DNA from: Bog-473 sp049513455
GTDB lineage: Bacteria > Actinomycetota > Acidimicrobiia > Acidimicrobiales > RAAP-2
NCBI GenBank assembly: GCA_049513455.1
Contig: JBEKWB010000173.1
Span: 1 to 5,996 of the forward strand
Direction of reading: 5' to 3'
DNA length: 5,996 bases
Shown: positions 4,477-5,996 of the stretch, piece after piece
Layout: each line of letters begins with the position of its first letter
Numbering within the stretch: position 1 is the stretch's first letter
The notes under the pieces: generated by a model
What the model saw: only the letters and a program-made list of their open reading frames with translations
The model's database searches: none
Told to the model about the DNA's origin: nothing
Position numbers and translations under genes: made by a program

Positions 4477-5996
4477 ATGCGAAATCTCTCACGGAGGGCG
4501 ACGACGGCCTTGATCACCGTTTGCGTTCTCTTTGCAGTCTTTGTCTCTGCAATCGGCGTGATCGGGATCCTTGGCGTACGGTCAGCTAGTCAATCAGGAA
4601 GTGAGATCGCCACGGGTGAACTCACCACGTCGACAATGACCGCTCAGCTCGCCCGAAGTATGGACTTGGTCTATTCGACCGCCGAGCGGGCGTTGCTTTC
4701 TGACGATGTCAGTCAACGAGTGGCCCTCATGAACTCGCTGTCTTCGCAGCTCATTCCGCAGGTTGACCTGCGGCTCGGAGATCTTCACGTGCTTCAGGCC
4801 GGCGATCCGTCGGCGGAAATCCGCGATTTCCAGCAATTTGCCAAACAGTGGGGAACAGTTCGGAATCTTCTGAGCTCAACCATCGTCCTCAGGAGTTCGG
4901 GTCCAGTGACTGCGGCGCGCCTGACACTGATCTATCAGCCACTTAGCCGCCACATTGACCAATTGATCGTGAACGAACAGGGCTATGCGGACGCTCAAGC
5001 AGACCAGGCGTCTTCGAAGAACGCTGGCACCTTGTGGACGATCGTCGGCGCTATAGCGTTGGCCCTGACAGCCTGCACCTTGCTTGCCTGGACTGGGACC
5101 CGACGAATACGAAAAGTGGTCGGGCCTGAGCAAGACCAAGTCGAATTTGCCGAAACCTTGCAAATTGCCGGAGATGAGGAGGAGGCGCACCAATTGCTTC
5201 GGCGCCATCTCGAACGGAGTCTAATTGGCAGCACCGTCGTTATATTGAACCGCAACAACAGCGCCGACCTTCTCGAAGCCGTCACACCCCTACCTTCGGG
5301 CTCGTCACTGGCCGAGAGTTTGAGGGGCGCTCAACCGCGTTCCTGTCTCGCAGTTCGCTCTAGTCGAACTCACCGTGAGAGCACGACACACCCCGGCCTT
5401 CTCCCTTGCTCGGTTTGCTCGATTTGCCCAGGTAACTCCACTTGCGTCCCGCTCACTGTCGGGGGGGAGGTCATTGGGTCGGTTCTCCTGAATCGTGAAA
5501 CCGCCTATACCGAATCTGAGGATCAACGCATCCGAGAGTCAGTGAGCCAGGCCGCACCAGTCCTGGCTAACTTGCGCAATCTGGCGGGTGCGGAAGTTCG
5601 GGCGGCGACCGACGGACTTACGGGTCTTTCGAACAAGCGAGCCGTGACCGACACGATGAAGCGTATGTTTGCCCAGGCATCCCGAACGGGATCGTCACTC
5701 ACGCTGGTACTCCTTGATCTGGACCACTTCAAACAGATCAACGATCAACATGGCCATCCGGTTGGCGATCAGGTACTGGCAAGTGTTGGCGCCATCCTCC
5801 GACGCGCCCTCCGGGCTGGAGACTTTGCGGCGCGCAATGGCGGTGAGGAGTTCGCCCTGATCTTGCCCGGCACCGATGCCTCCACCGGCTACCTGATTGC
5901 CGAACGAGTCCGTGCCGCCATTGCCGACATTTCCTTGCCCGGAATCGCCGTGTCAGTGACCGCCAGCCTGGGCGTCGCAGGATTCCCGGAGCATGC
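4477..5996 (+). CDS. Membrane-anchored GAF-GGDEF diguanylate cyclase (3' end beyond window)
   Basis: 506 codons are visible and the frame is open at the right edge. A basic N-terminus (RNLSRR) precedes membrane segment 1 (about 10-34). An extracytoplasmic helical region of about 150 residues follows, like a four-helix-bundle sensor, then membrane segment 2 (about 185-205). A GAF-like domain (about 225-365) carries C290 and the cluster C311, C314, C317, C323 (CSVCSIC then STCVPL). The GGDEF domain starts at DGLTGLSNKR (379-388), with metal/GTP residues D414, N422 and D431 in DLDHFK...ND...GD. The active-site signature is GGEEF (455-459), a functional variant, so it should make c-di-GMP from two GTP. 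RAGD (446-449), five residues before the signature, matches the RxxD inhibitory site and predicts product inhibition. No clear HAMP domain is visible. Third codon positions use far more A/T than in the leftward genes. An EAL domain could follow outside the window. Confidence 0.93.
   Translation, partial: MRNLSRRATTALITVCVLFAVFVSAIGVIGILGVRSASQSGSEIATGELTTSTMTAQLARSMDLVYSTAERALLSDDVSQRVALMNSLSSQLIPQVDLRLGDLHVLQAGDPSAEIRDFQQFAKQWGTVRNLLSSTIVLRSSGPVTAARLTLIYQPLSRHIDQLIVNEQGYADAQADQASSKNAGTLWTIVGAIALALTACTLLAWTGTRRIRKVVGPEQDQVEFAETLQIAGDEEEAHQLLRRHLERSLIGSTVVILNRNNSADLLEAVTPLPSGSSLAESLRGAQPRSCLAVRSSRTHRESTTHPGLLPCSVCSICPGNSTCVPLTVGGEVIGSVLLNRETAYTESEDQRIRESVSQAAPVLANLRNLAGAEVRAATDGLTGLSNKRAVTDTMKRMFAQASRTGSSLTLVLLDLDHFKQINDQHGHPVGDQVLASVGAILRRALRAGDFAARNGGEEFALILPGTDASTGYLIAERVRAAIADISLPGIAVSVTASLGVAGFPEH

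Noticed and set aside
4876..5208. Minus-strand open frames opposite the diguanylate cyclase gene
   Set aside because: The plus strand encodes a continuous two-membrane-segment GAF-GGDEF protein through this stretch; the antisense translations have no recognisable features.

Overview
The window looks like chromosomal DNA from a high-GC actinobacterium-like organism, probably environmental. The left two thirds is very GC-rich with G/C in most third codon positions, several genes start with GTG, and the VapBC pair and the cysteine-bearing GAF-GGDEF protein have actinobacterial-style sequences. This assignment is an inference from sequence style; no marker gene is present.

Layout. (1) Positions 3-619, + strand: a type II toxin-antitoxin pair, a VapB-like antitoxin cut by the left edge and a complete VapC PIN-domain toxin, with a 4-base start/stop overlap. 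(2) Positions 638-4081, - strand: a compact gene string read right to left. It comprises a 40-codon remnant of a nitronate monooxygenase gene, an alpha/beta hydrolase, an FMN nitroreductase-family protein, and a biotin-carrier/carboxyltransferase fusion. Spacings of 6, 34 and -13 bases suggest one operon. It converges on vapC with only 18 bases between the stop codons. (3) Positions 4082-4476: a 395-base divergent intergenic region with several inverted repeats and a plausible leftward promoter. (4) Positions 4477-5996, + strand: a membrane-anchored GAF-GGDEF diguanylate cyclase, open at the right edge. Its base composition and codon use are clearly less GC-rich than the rest.

How the genes may work together. 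The leftward operon is a small catabolic or detoxifying set: flavin-dependent redox (nitroreductase, formerly also nitronate monooxygenase), a hydrolase, and the carrier and transferase halves of an acyl-CoA carboxylase. The substrate cannot be read from the sequence. The carboxylase lacks a biotin carboxylase domain and none is encoded beside it, so it must borrow one or be impaired. The diguanylate cyclase is a separate signalling gene with an intact active-site signature and an intact c-di-GMP inhibitory site. Its GAF domain carries a cysteine cluster that could sense redox state or a metal.

I found no CRISPR array, insertion sequence, tRNA, rRNA or phage gene, and no clearly new multi-gene system. 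The points most worth a second look are the monooxygenase remnant that now sits like a leader peptide, the BC-less carboxylase, the cysteine-cluster GAF domain, and the dyad-rich divergent promoter region.
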